A DNA stretch of 12,552 bases from JANNMJ01 sp031397815. Lineage in GTDB: Bacteria > Bacteroidota > Bacteroidia > Cytophagales > Hymenobacteraceae. The stretch is taken from NCBI GenBank assembly GCA_031397815.1, contig JANNMJ010000242.1, positions 1-12,552 on the forward strand, given 5' to 3'. Position numbers and translations under genes: made by a program. Of the stretch, positions 6,604 through 12,552 are shown piece by piece (the stretch's first letter is position 1; each line of letters opens with the position of its first letter). The notes below the pieces were generated by a model. It saw nothing but the letters and a program-made list of their open reading frames with translations, searched no databases and was not told where the DNA came from.

Positions 6604-9600
6604 TTATTTGTGCGCCTGGCTACCGGCGGGCGCTGCCTCGCCGAGCAAGCGGGCCATCTGGGCCTGGAGCGTGAGCAGGCTGGCGTGGTCGGTGGCGGCC
6701 CCGGCTTCGGAGGCCGCGGCGCGGGCTTCCAGGGCGGCGATTTTACGCTGCTGCGCGTCGATGAGCTGTTGCTGGTCCTGAATGGCCTGCACCAGCAGCG
6801 GCGTGAGGCGACCGTAATCCACGGCCCATTGGTTGGTGATCGTCGTGCCGTGGTCGCCTTCCTTGACCGCGTCGGGGTAGATGCGGAAGAGGTCCTGCGC
6901 CAGGAAGCCCGTGACGCGGCTGGCCGCCGCCTGCCCGATGAAGTTGTAGTCCTTCACCTCGATCCGGAGCAGGTCGCTCAGCCCGAAGCGGGTGCGGCCG
7001 ATGTTTTCCTTGAGGCGCTTATCGGAGCTGGTGTTGTAGGTCACCCCGTTGCCGGCGGAATTCATCGTGATGTTGCCGATGTTGCCCGTGCCGGCCCGGT
7101 TGAAGCTCACCAGCTCAGAGCAGCTCGCGCAGGCCGCGGTGGCCGGCACGTTGATGGTGAGGATGCCATTGGGATCGCTGGCGGTGGAGGTGAGGATGAG
7201 CTGCTGGCCGCCGCTGCTCTCGACATCGAGCCGGGCATCGGGCGAATTGGTGCCGATGCCGACGTTGCCGCCGTTGTCGTTAATGAGCACGTTGCTGGTG
7301 GCCTTGCCCCCGCGGATGTAGGTGTCCTCGGCCGTGCTGAAGTTGAAGTGACTCTCGCGGGTGGTCCCCCGGATGCCCAGCGTGCCGAAGTCGCCGGTGC
7401 CGCGGGCCAGCTCCAGCGTGGCCTGGGGCGTGGTGACGCCGATGCCCACGTTGCCGTCGCCCTGAATCCGCATCAGCTCGGTGCCGTTGCCGTTTTTGCC
7501 GCCCGCGTAGAACACGTGGCGGTCAGTGGTGCTCAGCACGTGGTAATTAAGCTGGCTACCGCTGATGCCGAATCCGTAGTGGTTGATCGGGCTGCCGCCG
7601 TCGTAGAGGGTAATCTTTGGCTCCACCGCGCCGGGGGTGATGCTCAGGCGCGAGAGCGGCGTAGCCGCGCCGATGCCCACGTTGCCGGTGCTACCGACCG
7701 TGAGGCCGGTGCTGCCGCCATTGCCCACCAGCGCGTTGGCGCCGAGCTGGACGTTGCCACCCGCCGAAATGGCGCCAGCTGTGCTGACGATGCCGCTGCC
7801 ACTCACAGTAAGGCCGCTGGTGCCGCCGTTGCCCACCAGGGCATTGGCCCCGAGCTGCACGTTGCCCCCGGCGGTGATGGCGCCGCCGGTAGTCAGGGCG
7901 TTGGCCGTACTGACGGCGCCATTGTTGCTGACCGTCAGACCGGTCGTGCCGCCGTTACCCACCAGGGTATTGGTTCCCAAGCTCAGGTTTTGGGTGGCGG
8001 TGTGGTTACCCAGATTGTCGCCGGGCAGGTTGATAAAGTTGCTGCCATCGAGCACGGGGGCCGCGTACACACCACGGGGCGTAATAGTGAGGCTACCGTT
8101 GCCGGTGCTGGCGCCGGCTGTCAGAATAATGGCCGAGCTGCCCGTGGGAGTCACCCACGATGAGCCGCCGCCTCCACCGCCGCCGCCGGCACCCCCGCCG
8201 CCGCCGAAGTAGCCACCCCCACCGCCGCCGCCTAAGGTGTTAGCGGTAGTGCCGGCACCACCGGCGCCAAAGCTGCCCCCGCCGTTGCCGCCGCTCGTTT
8301 GCGTGGCTCCCGTGCCCGTGCCGTTGGTCCCGAGCGTGCCATTGGCCCCATTAGGGGCTCCGCCGCCGCCCCCTTGCGAGCCATTGAAGTTAAACCCGCC
8401 TCCGCCCCCGCCGGCAGCCACCAGCAGGCGGTCGTTCAGGGTGCCGCCGCTGCTGCGTAGGTCTGTGGCCCCGCCCCCAGACCCACCACCTGTAGCCTGT
8501 CCTCCACCGTTGTAGCCGCCGGCGATGGTACTACCGATCGTATATCCCCCGGCGCCCCCGACCTGAATCTGGAACACCTGGCCGGGACTGACACTCAATG
8601 TGGCCTGCACCTGCGCGCCCGCGCCACCTCTGTTAACGACATTTGAACCACCGGTGCCGCCCGCCGCCGCGCGCGCATCCACGCGCAGACTCGTTACGCC
8701 GGTCGGCACGGTGTAGGTCTGCACGGTCCCGGTGTAATTAAAGGTCACGGTCGGGTTCTGATAAGGCTGCTCGGTGGCGGTCAGGCCCCCTTCCCAGCTC
8801 GTGCCGTTCCAGGTATTGAGCTTGTTGGTGGTTGTGTTGTAGATGGTCAGGCCTGCGGCTGGACTGGCGATGGCGTCGCGCTGGACGTGGCTCATGCGCG
8901 GGGGCAGCAGGCCTTTGGTAGTGCTGCTCACGTCGAGGGCGGCCGAAGCGGCGGGGGTGGTGGTGCCAATGCCGACACTACCGCCGGCACGATACACGTC
9001 GGCTCCGCTCACCGTCCAGGGGAAGGCCACGTTCACGAAGTTGGTGGCATCGAGTATCGGTGCCGCGTACTGCAGGCTGGGCGTGAGGACGATGACGCCA
9101 TTGCCCGCCCGGTAATTAGCCGTCAGTGTCAGGGCGCTGGTGCCCGCGGGCGTGACCCACGACGAGCCGCCTCCGCCCGCCCCGTAATAAACGGCCGCGC
9201 CTCCGCCGTAGTACCCGCCCCCGCCTGCGCCGGCGGGCATGCTGGGGTCCGTGCTGCCGCCCTGCCCCAGGGCGCCGCCGGTGCTGCCACCCGCGCTTTG
9301 CGTGGCCCCCGTGCCGGGTGTGAAGCCGCTCGCCGTGCCGCCGGTGGCTCCGTTGGGAGCCCCGCCCGCCCCGCCGACGCCGAAGTACCCGCCCCCACCG
9401 CCGCCAGCCGCCACCAGCACGCGGTCGGCCAGGGCCGTGCTGGGGGCCGTGGCCGAGCGGCGAACGTCGCTGGCCCCGCCCCCCCCACCACCGTGAGCGC
9501 CCCAAGGGTATCCGGCGTTGGCGCCGCCGTTGTACCCGCCTACGCCTGCCGGGCTGGCAGTCCCGCCCACGTAGAGAGTCAGCGTTTCGCCCGGCGTCAC

Positions 9601-10224
9601 GGCCAACGTGGTCCGCACCCGGGCCCCTAGCCCGGCGCCGTTGCTGCCATTACCGCCGCTGCTGCTGCCGCCGCCAGCCCCGGCCACGTCCAGGGCCAGA
9701 GTGTACACGCCGGTCGGCACGGTATAGGTCTGGGCGGCCCCGGTGTAATTGAAGGTCACGACCGCGGCCTGATAAGGTTGTTCGGTGGCCGTCAGGCTGG
9801 CGGTCCAGCTCGTGCCGTTCCAGGTGTTGACCTTGTTGGTGGTCGTGTTGTAGATGGTCAGGCCGGCGGCTGGGCTGGCGATGGCGTCGCGCTGGACTTG
9901 ACTCATCCGCGGGGGCAGCAGGCCCTTCGTCGTGCTGCTCACGTCGAGGGCGGCCGAGGTGGCGGGGCTGGTGGTGCCAATGCCCACACCGCCCGTTTGG
10001 GCCAGCACCGTTCCCCCGCTCAGCGTCACCAACGCCATTGCCAGAAGTCCCTTACCGAAGAAGCCGGCGGAAAGCAGCGCGAACCGGAGAGTGGGCCGGG
10101 CAGCAACCAGCCGCCGGGCGGGCGCCGCCAAGCTCTGCGTGGGTTGGGTGGCACGCCGCGCGGCGGCGGCCGACTGAAACCGGGTGATGGGTCGGCAGAT
10201 CAAGCGCGAGAGGGCGTTTTGCAT
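6604..10224 (-). CDS. Glycine-rich surface protein with peptidase-S74 chaperone
   Basis: A 1,206-residue secreted fibre- or adhesin-like protein. The ATG at 10224 is preferred over one at 10269 because GGAG lies 6 bp upstream and the predicted -7 element covers 10269-10276. A long basic N-region leads to the hydrophobic stretch LLAMALVTLSGGTVLAQ (cleavage near residue 76). Two near-identical modules follow (about 79-385 and 417-725), each a VGIGTT...GLLPPRM...TIYNTTTNK head then an ALK-like glycine-rich domain starting FNYTG and ending GGGGSSWVTP. Next come stalk repeats (LVGNGGTTGLTV, three copies) and further VGIG units. The C-terminal S74 intramolecular chaperone has TSSDKRLKENI, with the expected Ser1067/Lys1072 autocleavage dyad, and a coiled coil (about 1145-1200). 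The family trimerises and cleaves itself. No type IX sorting domain was seen. A candidate operator shared with the neighbouring regulator suggests regulation by it. Confidence 0.88.
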   Translation of the reverse strand: MQNALSRLICRPITRFQSAAAARRATQPTQSLAAPARRLVAARPTLRFALLSAGFFGKGLLAMALVTLSGGTVLAQTGGVGIGTTSPATSAALDVSSTTKGLLPPRMSQVQRDAIASPAAGLTIYNTTTNKVNTWNGTSWTASLTATEQPYQAAVVTFNYTGAAQTYTVPTGVYTLALDVAGAGGGSSSGGNGSNGAGLGARVRTTLAVTPGETLTLYVGGTASPAGVGGYNGGANAGYPWGAHGGGGGGASDVRRSATAPSTALADRVLVAAGGGGGGYFGVGGAGGAPNGATGGTASGFTPGTGATQSAGGSTGGALGQGGSTDPSMPAGAGGGGYYGGGAAVYYGAGGGGSSWVTPAGTSALTLTANYRAGNGVIVLTPSLQYAAPILDATNFVNVAFPWTVSGADVYRAGGSVGIGTTTPAASAALDVSSTTKGLLPPRMSHVQRDAIASPAAGLTIYNTTTNKLNTWNGTSWEGGLTATEQPYQNPTVTFNYTGTVQTYTVPTGVTSLRVDARAAAGGTGGSNVVNRGGAGAQVQATLSVSPGQVFQIQVGGAGGYTIGSTIAGGYNGGGQATGGGSGGGATDLRSSGGTLNDRLLVAAGGGGGGFNFNGSQGGGGGAPNGANGTLGTNGTGTGATQTSGGNGGGSFGAGGAGTTANTLGGGGGGGYFGGGGGAGGGGGGGGSSWVTPTGSSAIILTAGASTGNGSLTITPRGVYAAPVLDGSNFINLPGDNLGNHTATQNLSLGTNTLVGNGGTTGLTVSNNGAVSTANALTTGGAITAGGNVQLGANALVGNGGTSGLTVSGSGIVSTAGAISAGGNVQLGANALVGNGGSTGLTVGSTGNVGIGAATPLSRLSITPGAVEPKITLYDGGSPINHYGFGISGSQLNYHVLSTTDRHVFYAGGKNGNGTELMRIQGDGNVGIGVTTPQATLELARGTGDFGTLGIRGTTRESHFNFSTAEDTYIRGGKATSNVLINDNGGNVGIGTNSPDARLDVESSGGQQLILTSTASDPNGILTINVPATAACASCSELVSFNRAGTGNIGNITMNSAGNGVTYNTSSDKRLKENIGRTRFGLSDLLRIEVKDYNFIGQAAASRVTGFLAQDLFRIYPDAVKEGDHGTTITNQWAVDYGRLTPLLVQAIQDQQQLIDAQQRKIAALEARAAASEAGAATDHASLLTLQAQMARLLGEAAPAGSQAHK
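8758..8976 (-). repeat. Second copy of VGIGTT-GLLPPRM head module
   Basis: The coding block for the second head module (VGIGTTTPAASAALDVSS through TATEQPYQ) is an almost identical direct copy of that at 9769-9990, about 1 kb upstream in the same gene. The protein copies differ at only a few residues (such as S/T, T/A, Q/H, V/L) plus a short variable stretch before TATEQPYQ. The near identity suggests recent tandem duplication or gene conversion of head plus glycine-rich domain. Confidence 0.75.
9769..9990 (-). repeat. First copy of VGIGTT-GLLPPRM head module
   Basis: First copy of the duplicated head module of the S74 protein (see 8758-8976). It follows the signal peptide directly. The attached glycine-rich domains have diverged more than the heads. 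Confidence 0.75.
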
Positions 10225-10230
10225 AAGGAG

Positions 10231-10234
10231 CTCC
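10231..10234 (-). promoter_or_regulatory. Shine-Dalgarno GGAG that decides the S74 gene start
   Basis: On the minus strand GGAG stands 6 bp before the ATG at 10224. It is the clearest ribosome-binding site in the window and supports that start over the one at 10269. Confidence 0.6.
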
Positions 10235-10268
10235 GAAAGTGACGCGGCCGTGTCGCCGATGGTCACCA

Positions 10269-10297
10269 CAAAATTCCCGTCCTACTGCTCCCTTCAA
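10269..10297 (-). promoter_or_regulatory. Predicted promoter of the S74 surface-protein gene
   Basis: On the minus strand the -33 TTG is at 10297-10295 and the -7 element GAATTTTG at 10276-10269, 18 bp between them. The -7 matches the Bacteroidota TAnnTTTG consensus except for its first base. Transcription would start near 10262, giving a leader of about 40 nt to the ATG at 10224. The -33 overlaps the candidate operator at 10295-10313. Confidence 0.55.
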
Positions 10298-10313
10298 AAG
10301 CGCATTTTGATGC
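10295..10313 (-). promoter_or_regulatory. Candidate response-regulator operator, copy 1
   Basis: The 19-mer CAAAAGCGCATTTTGATGC (plus-strand reading) is identical to 11086-11104. It contains two overlapping inverted repeats, CAAAA-N5-TTTTG and GCAT-N4-ATGC. It lies 71-89 bp upstream of the S74 gene start and overlaps the -33 element. Binding by the adjacent LuxR-type regulator is an inference from position and symmetry. Confidence 0.6.
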
Positions 10314-10328
10314 TATCCCCTCTTTACT

Positions 10329-10343
10329 TTCGCCGTCGGCGAA
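10329..10343. terminator. Palindrome just after the LuxR-type regulator gene
   Basis: TTCGCCGTCGGCGAA is a near-perfect palindrome (7-bp arms around one base, or a 6-bp stem with a 3-nt loop) located 4 bp after the regulator's stop codon in the minus-strand direction. On that strand it is followed by AGTAAAG rather than a T-run, so it is at best a weak intrinsic terminator. Protein binding is the alternative. Confidence 0.35.
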
Positions 10344-10346
10344 TCG

Positions 10347-10976
10347 TCAGCTCCTGACGCGCCGCATCCGGGCGCTAAGCTCGGCTTTGGAGCTGATTTC
10401 AAGCTTATCGTAGATCTTGCGGATGAACGAGCGCACCGTGTTGAGCGTGATGCTCAGCCGCTCAGCCACCTGTTGGTAACTCAAACCCTCCTCGATGGCC
10501 TGTACCAGCTGCAGCTCACGGGCCGTGAGTACTTCCGTCGCCGACGGACGGGGCCGGAAGTGTTGCACCACGTGGCGCGCGATGGCCGGCGACATCGGCG
10601 AGCCACCATCAAGCACTTCCAGCAAGCCGGCTTTGACGTCGCGCAGTGGCGTGGTTTTGAGCAGGTAGCCCACCGCCCCCGCGCACAGCGCCTGAAACAC
10701 ACGCTCGGCGTCGGAGTACACGGTGATGAGCACCACGTCCACTTTCGGTAACAAAAGACGGATGCGCCCCACCCCCTCGATGCCCGTCATGCCCGGCAAT
10801 CCGATGTCGCTCAGCACCAGCCGCGGCGGCACCGGCACCCCGCGCACCTCTTCCAGAAACTCCTCGACCGAACCGGCCACCAGCACACAGTCGAACTCCG
10901 GCTGCGCGCACAGGTACGTGTCGTACGTCTGCCGGATGGTGGGCTGGTCTTCGATGATGGCGATGGGGGTACGCAT
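10347..10976 (-). CDS. NarL/LuxR-type response regulator
   Basis: A 209-residue two-component response regulator. The receiver domain (about 3-120) has the acidic pair E9-D10, phospho-acceptor D57 (LVLSDIGLPGMTG), T85 and K107 (GYLLKTTP). The C-terminal LuxR/GerE helix-turn-helix (about 147-205) reads LTARELQLVQAIEEGLSYQQVAERL followed by a recognition helix in ITLNTVRSFIRKIYDKL. The start at 10976 (MRTPIAIIEDQ) is where family homology begins; a longer frame up to 11141 would run across the predicted promoter and is rejected. No strong ribosome-binding site is seen. It lies 201 bp downstream of a histidine-kinase gene on the same strand, its likely partner. A sequence identical to one upstream of the S74 gene overlaps its promoter, which suggests autoregulation. 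Confidence 0.9.
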   Translation of the reverse strand: MRTPIAIIEDQPTIRQTYDTYLCAQPEFDCVLVAGSVEEFLEEVRGVPVPPRLVLSDIGLPGMTGIEGVGRIRLLLPKVDVVLITVYSDAERVFQALCAGAVGYLLKTTPLRDVKAGLLEVLDGGSPMSPAIARHVVQHFRPRPSATEVLTARELQLVQAIEEGLSYQQVAERLSITLNTVRSFIRKIYDKLEISSKAELSARMRRVRS

Positions 10977-10999
10977 TGGGATAAAACAGGAGTAAAGCA

Positions 11000-11043
11000 G
11001 TGAGCGGCAAGTAGCAGCAGCGTGAGCAGCGAGTAGCGGCGCA
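11000..11043. repeat. Two 22-bp tandem repeats in the regulator leader
   Basis: Units at 11000-11021 and 11022-11043 share GTGAGC-x-GC-x-AGTAGC-x-GC, about 16 of 22 positions. They lie between the predicted promoter and the ATG of the LuxR-type regulator, so they would be in its untranslated leader. Significance is unknown. Confidence 0.45.
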
Positions 11044-11059
11044 GTCAGCGGAGACAGGG

Positions 11060-11088
11060 CAAAGCTACCGGCTCCGCCCACCGCCCAA
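11060..11088 (-). promoter_or_regulatory. Predicted promoter of the LuxR-type regulator gene
   Basis: On the minus strand TTG at 11088-11086 and TAGCTTTG at 11067-11060, separated by 18 bp, form an exact match to the Bacteroidota -33 TTG / -7 TAnnTTTG pattern. The predicted leader is about 75-80 nt. The regulator therefore probably has its own promoter even though the kinase gene lies upstream on the same strand. Confidence 0.65.
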
Positions 11089-11104
11089 AAGCGCATTTTG
11101 ATGC
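11086..11104 (-). promoter_or_regulatory. Candidate response-regulator operator, copy 2
   Basis: Identical 19-mer to 10295-10313, in the same orientation relative to the downstream gene and at the same offset from the -7 element. The flanking sequences differ, so the 19 bp appear conserved by selection rather than left over from a long duplication. Confidence 0.6.
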
Positions 11105-11131
11105 GGCCCCGTTCGCGCGCTTCCGCCGTTT

Positions 11132-11167
11132 CGAAAGCCATCAGACCGCCGAAAGCGATCAGACGGC
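11132..11167. repeat. Two 18-bp tandem repeats after the kinase gene
   Basis: CGAAAGCCATCAGACCGC (11132-11149) and CGAAAGCGATCAGACGGC (11150-11167) are adjacent and match at 16 of 18 positions. They lie between the kinase stop and the operator/promoter of the regulator. They could be an additional protein-binding site; no terminator-like hairpin with a T-run was found. Confidence 0.5.
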
Positions 11168-11177
11168 GCCGCGTTCC

Positions 11178-12410
11178 TCAGCGCAGCGGCACGCTGACGC
11201 GTACCGCGAAGCCGCCTTCAGGTCGGGCCGCGGTGGTGGCGTGCCCCCCCAGCGCCGCGGCGCGCTCGCGGATATTGCGCAGCCCGTGCCCGGAGGCGCG
11301 CCCACCCAAGCCACCGTCGAAAGTCGCGGCGCCGGGGCCGGGGGCCGGACCGTCATTTTCCACCGTCAGCTCCAGCCGGTCGGCGGTGTAGTAGAGGCCG
11401 ATGGTCACGGGGGCGCCCGCCGGGGCGTACTTCAGGATGTTGTGCAGCGCTTCCTTGTAGATCAGGTACAGGTGGCGGCGTACGTCCGGGGGAAGATCGA
11501 CCGAGGGGACCTCGCCGGCCTGAAAGTGGACCCGCCGCCCCGTCGGGTGCAGCACATCGTGGGCATAGTCGCGCAGGCGGGCCAGCAGGCCCGGCAGGGT
11601 GTCGTTGTGCGCGTCGAGGCTCCAGACGACATCGTTGAGCTGGCGCACGGCCATCCGCGACGAGTCGGCGACTTCCGCGAGCTGCGCGGCGTGCTGCCCG
11701 GCCGGCATCAGGCCTTCGTGGAGCAGGTCGGTTTGCAGCGCGATCTGGCTCAGCAGGGCGCCCACATCGTCGTGCAGGTCGGCGGCGATGCGCGCCCGCA
11801 GCGCGTGCTCGCGCAGCAGCCGCGCCGTGTGCTGCCGCTGCCAGACGTACACCGCCGCCGCCGCCAGCAACGCCAGCAGCACCGACCCTGCCGCCCACGC
11901 CGCCGGGTACTGCCACCAGTGCCCGGCAACCCGCAACGGCACCCGGAGGCGGTTACGCGCGGCATCGCCGTACGCCGTCTGCCCCTGAATCTCAATCACG
12001 TAATCGCCGGGCATCAGGTGGTCGAGACGTAGCTGATAATCGCCGGTAATCGGCCGAAACTTCCGATCGGCATCCCCCTCCAGGCGGTAGGTGTAGCGCG
12101 GCGGCTCGGGGGTGGTCTGGTTGGTGAGGGCGAGGGTGAGCTCGACGAAGCTATCGTCGGCGGCGAGGCGGAGGCCGTCGGCGGGGGCCTCGCCGTTGAA
12201 GTAGCGCGTGAGCACCGTATCGCGGGCAGCCGAGTGCTGGCGCACGCCCGTGAGCAGCAGCCGCGGCGCGCGCAGCGGCGCGGGGCCGGTGGGGGCAATC
12301 CGCGTCAGCCCCCCTACTCCACCGAAATACACCCAGCCGCTCACCGGGTCGCGCCACGCCGACTGGCGGTTGAGGTCGGTGGCGGCCAGACCATCGGCCG
12401 CGCCGAACCG
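11178..12410 (-). CDS. Propeller-type sensor histidine kinase, 5' end missing
   Basis: The C-terminal part (about 410 residues) of a NarX-type kinase of the 'two-component regulator propeller' class. Numbered from the open frame that begins at 12548: a last propeller strand ADGLAATDLNRQSAW...WVYFGGVGGL (51-82), a Y_Y_Y domain (about 130-205), one membrane helix (about 211-235), HisKA_3 with IAADLHDDVGALLSQI (phospho-acceptor H259), and HATPase with YKEALHNILKYA (N370) and GHGLRNIRERAAALGG. Family members carry a long periplasmic propeller of several hundred residues before this; here it is absent. Homology begins near residue 47 (about 12410), and the frame beyond is only the antisense of a potassium-channel gene. 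The gene is therefore truncated at the junction and its real start is outside the window. The regulator gene 201 bp downstream is its probable partner. Confidence 0.88.
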   Translation of the reverse strand, partial: RFGAADGLAATDLNRQSAWRDPVSGWVYFGGVGGLTRIAPTGPAPLRAPRLLLTGVRQHSAARDTVLTRYFNGEAPADGLRLAADDSFVELTLALTNQTTPEPPRYTYRLEGDADRKFRPITGDYQLRLDHLMPGDYVIEIQGQTAYGDAARNRLRVPLRVAGHWWQYPAAWAAGSVLLALLAAAAVYVWQRQHTARLLREHALRARIAADLHDDVGALLSQIALQTDLLHEGLMPAGQHAAQLAEVADSSRMAVRQLNDVVWSLDAHNDTLPGLLARLRDYAHDVLHPTGRRVHFQAGEVPSVDLPPDVRRHLYLIYKEALHNILKYAPAGAPVTIGLYYTADRLELTVENDGPAPGPGAATFDGGLGGRASGHGLRNIRERAAALGGHATTAARPEGGFAVRVSVPLR

Positions 12411-12420
12411 ACCCTGTTCA
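12405..12420. other. Junction between unrelated sequences
   Basis: Left of this point the minus strand encodes a propeller-kinase; right of it the plus strand encodes a potassium-channel pore. Both homologies end inside genes at the same place, so the two sequences were joined here. Assembly chimera and true rearrangement cannot be told apart from one sequence. Confidence 0.65.
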
Positions 12421-12552
12421 TGGTCGCCGAGGGGCGGACCTTCGCGGAGAGCTTCTATTGGGCGGGGACGACCGCGACCTCGACCGGCTATGGCGATATC
12501 AGCCCGCAGACCGCGGGCGGGCGAGCGCTGGCGTTCGTGGTGATGCATTTGT
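12417..12552 (+). CDS. Potassium-channel pore fragment, partial at both ends
   Basis: About 45 residues in one open frame to the window end. They read EGRTFAESFYWAGTTATSTG then YGDISPQTAGGRALAFVVMH, the pore helix, selectivity filter (T-S-T-G-Y-G-D) and start of the inner helix of an Ion_trans_2-type bacterial K+ channel. The ATG at 12420 is an internal methionine rather than a start, since the first membrane helix is missing. The gene runs on past 12552. The codon choice is strongly G/C-ending and looks unlike the neighbouring Bacteroidota genes, perhaps proteobacterial, but the piece is too short to be sure. No other part of the gene is present. Confidence 0.75.

Noticed and set aside
6610..8163. 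517-codon open frame on the plus strand opposite the S74 gene
   Set aside because: Its composition mirrors the glycine-rich S74 coding sequence, it has no recognisable domain, and the opposite frame has a full domain set, a promoter and a ribosome-binding site. Other plus-strand frames in 6604-10224 were dropped for the same reason.
10977..11141. N-terminal extension of the LuxR-type regulator
   Set aside because: It would translate across the predicted -33/-7 promoter and the tandem leader repeats. Receiver domains normally begin where MRTPIAIIEDQ does.
12411..12548. Apparent N-terminus of the histidine kinase up to 12548
   Set aside because: These residues are the codon-by-codon antisense of the K+ channel pore and are low-complexity; kinase homology begins near 12410.

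Overview
The window looks like GC-rich Bacteroidota DNA, most likely Hymenobacter or a close relative in the Cytophagales. The clues are the gene families (WD40 and PD40 propellers, MORN/YwqK-type secreted proteins, a peptidase-S74 surface protein with VGIGTT...GLLPPRM modules, a LytS/LytTR pair, a propeller-type sensor kinase), weak Shine-Dalgarno sites, and promoters of the Bacteroidota TTG / TAnnTTTG type. This is an inference from families and motifs; no database search was possible.

Layout. Positions 1-2203 (+) hold three 32-bp tandem repeats and two abutting WD40-propeller genes. Positions 2204-2650 hold a decayed, internally deleted IS3-family insertion sequence. Positions 2651-6391 (+) form a tight cluster: a LytS-type kinase and LytTR response regulator (4-bp overlap), a short regulatory gap with inverted and direct repeats, then two secreted MORN-type proteins (4-bp overlap). 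An 83-bp direct repeat carrying the last 22 codons and stop of the second WD40 gene occurs at 2136-2218 and again at 6405-6487. It brackets the IS remnant and the whole LytSR-MORN block, as if that block had been inserted there. Positions 6604-11178 and beyond run on the minus strand, convergent with the first half: a ~1,200-residue S74-chaperoned, glycine-rich surface protein, a NarL/LuxR-type response regulator, and the C-terminal half of a propeller-type histidine kinase.

How they work together. Two independent two-component systems face each other. The LytS/LytTR pair is the obvious candidate regulator of the adjacent MORN genes. The minus-strand kinase and LuxR-type regulator probably control the big surface protein. 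A 19-bp sequence with nested inverted repeats, CAAAAGCGCATTTTGATGC, occurs identically upstream of the surface-protein gene and upstream of the regulator gene. In both it overlaps the -33 TTG, exactly 18 bp from a -7 element. This is the strongest unreported-looking signal here: a candidate operator of a small autoregulated adhesin regulon.

Caution at the right end. From about 12405-12420 to the window end, the plus strand encodes a clear potassium-channel pore (TSTGYGD filter). The kinase gene's own homology stops at the same place, and its apparent upstream reading frame is only the antisense of the channel. The kinase is therefore cut off by a foreign junction, either an assembly chimera or a real rearrangement.
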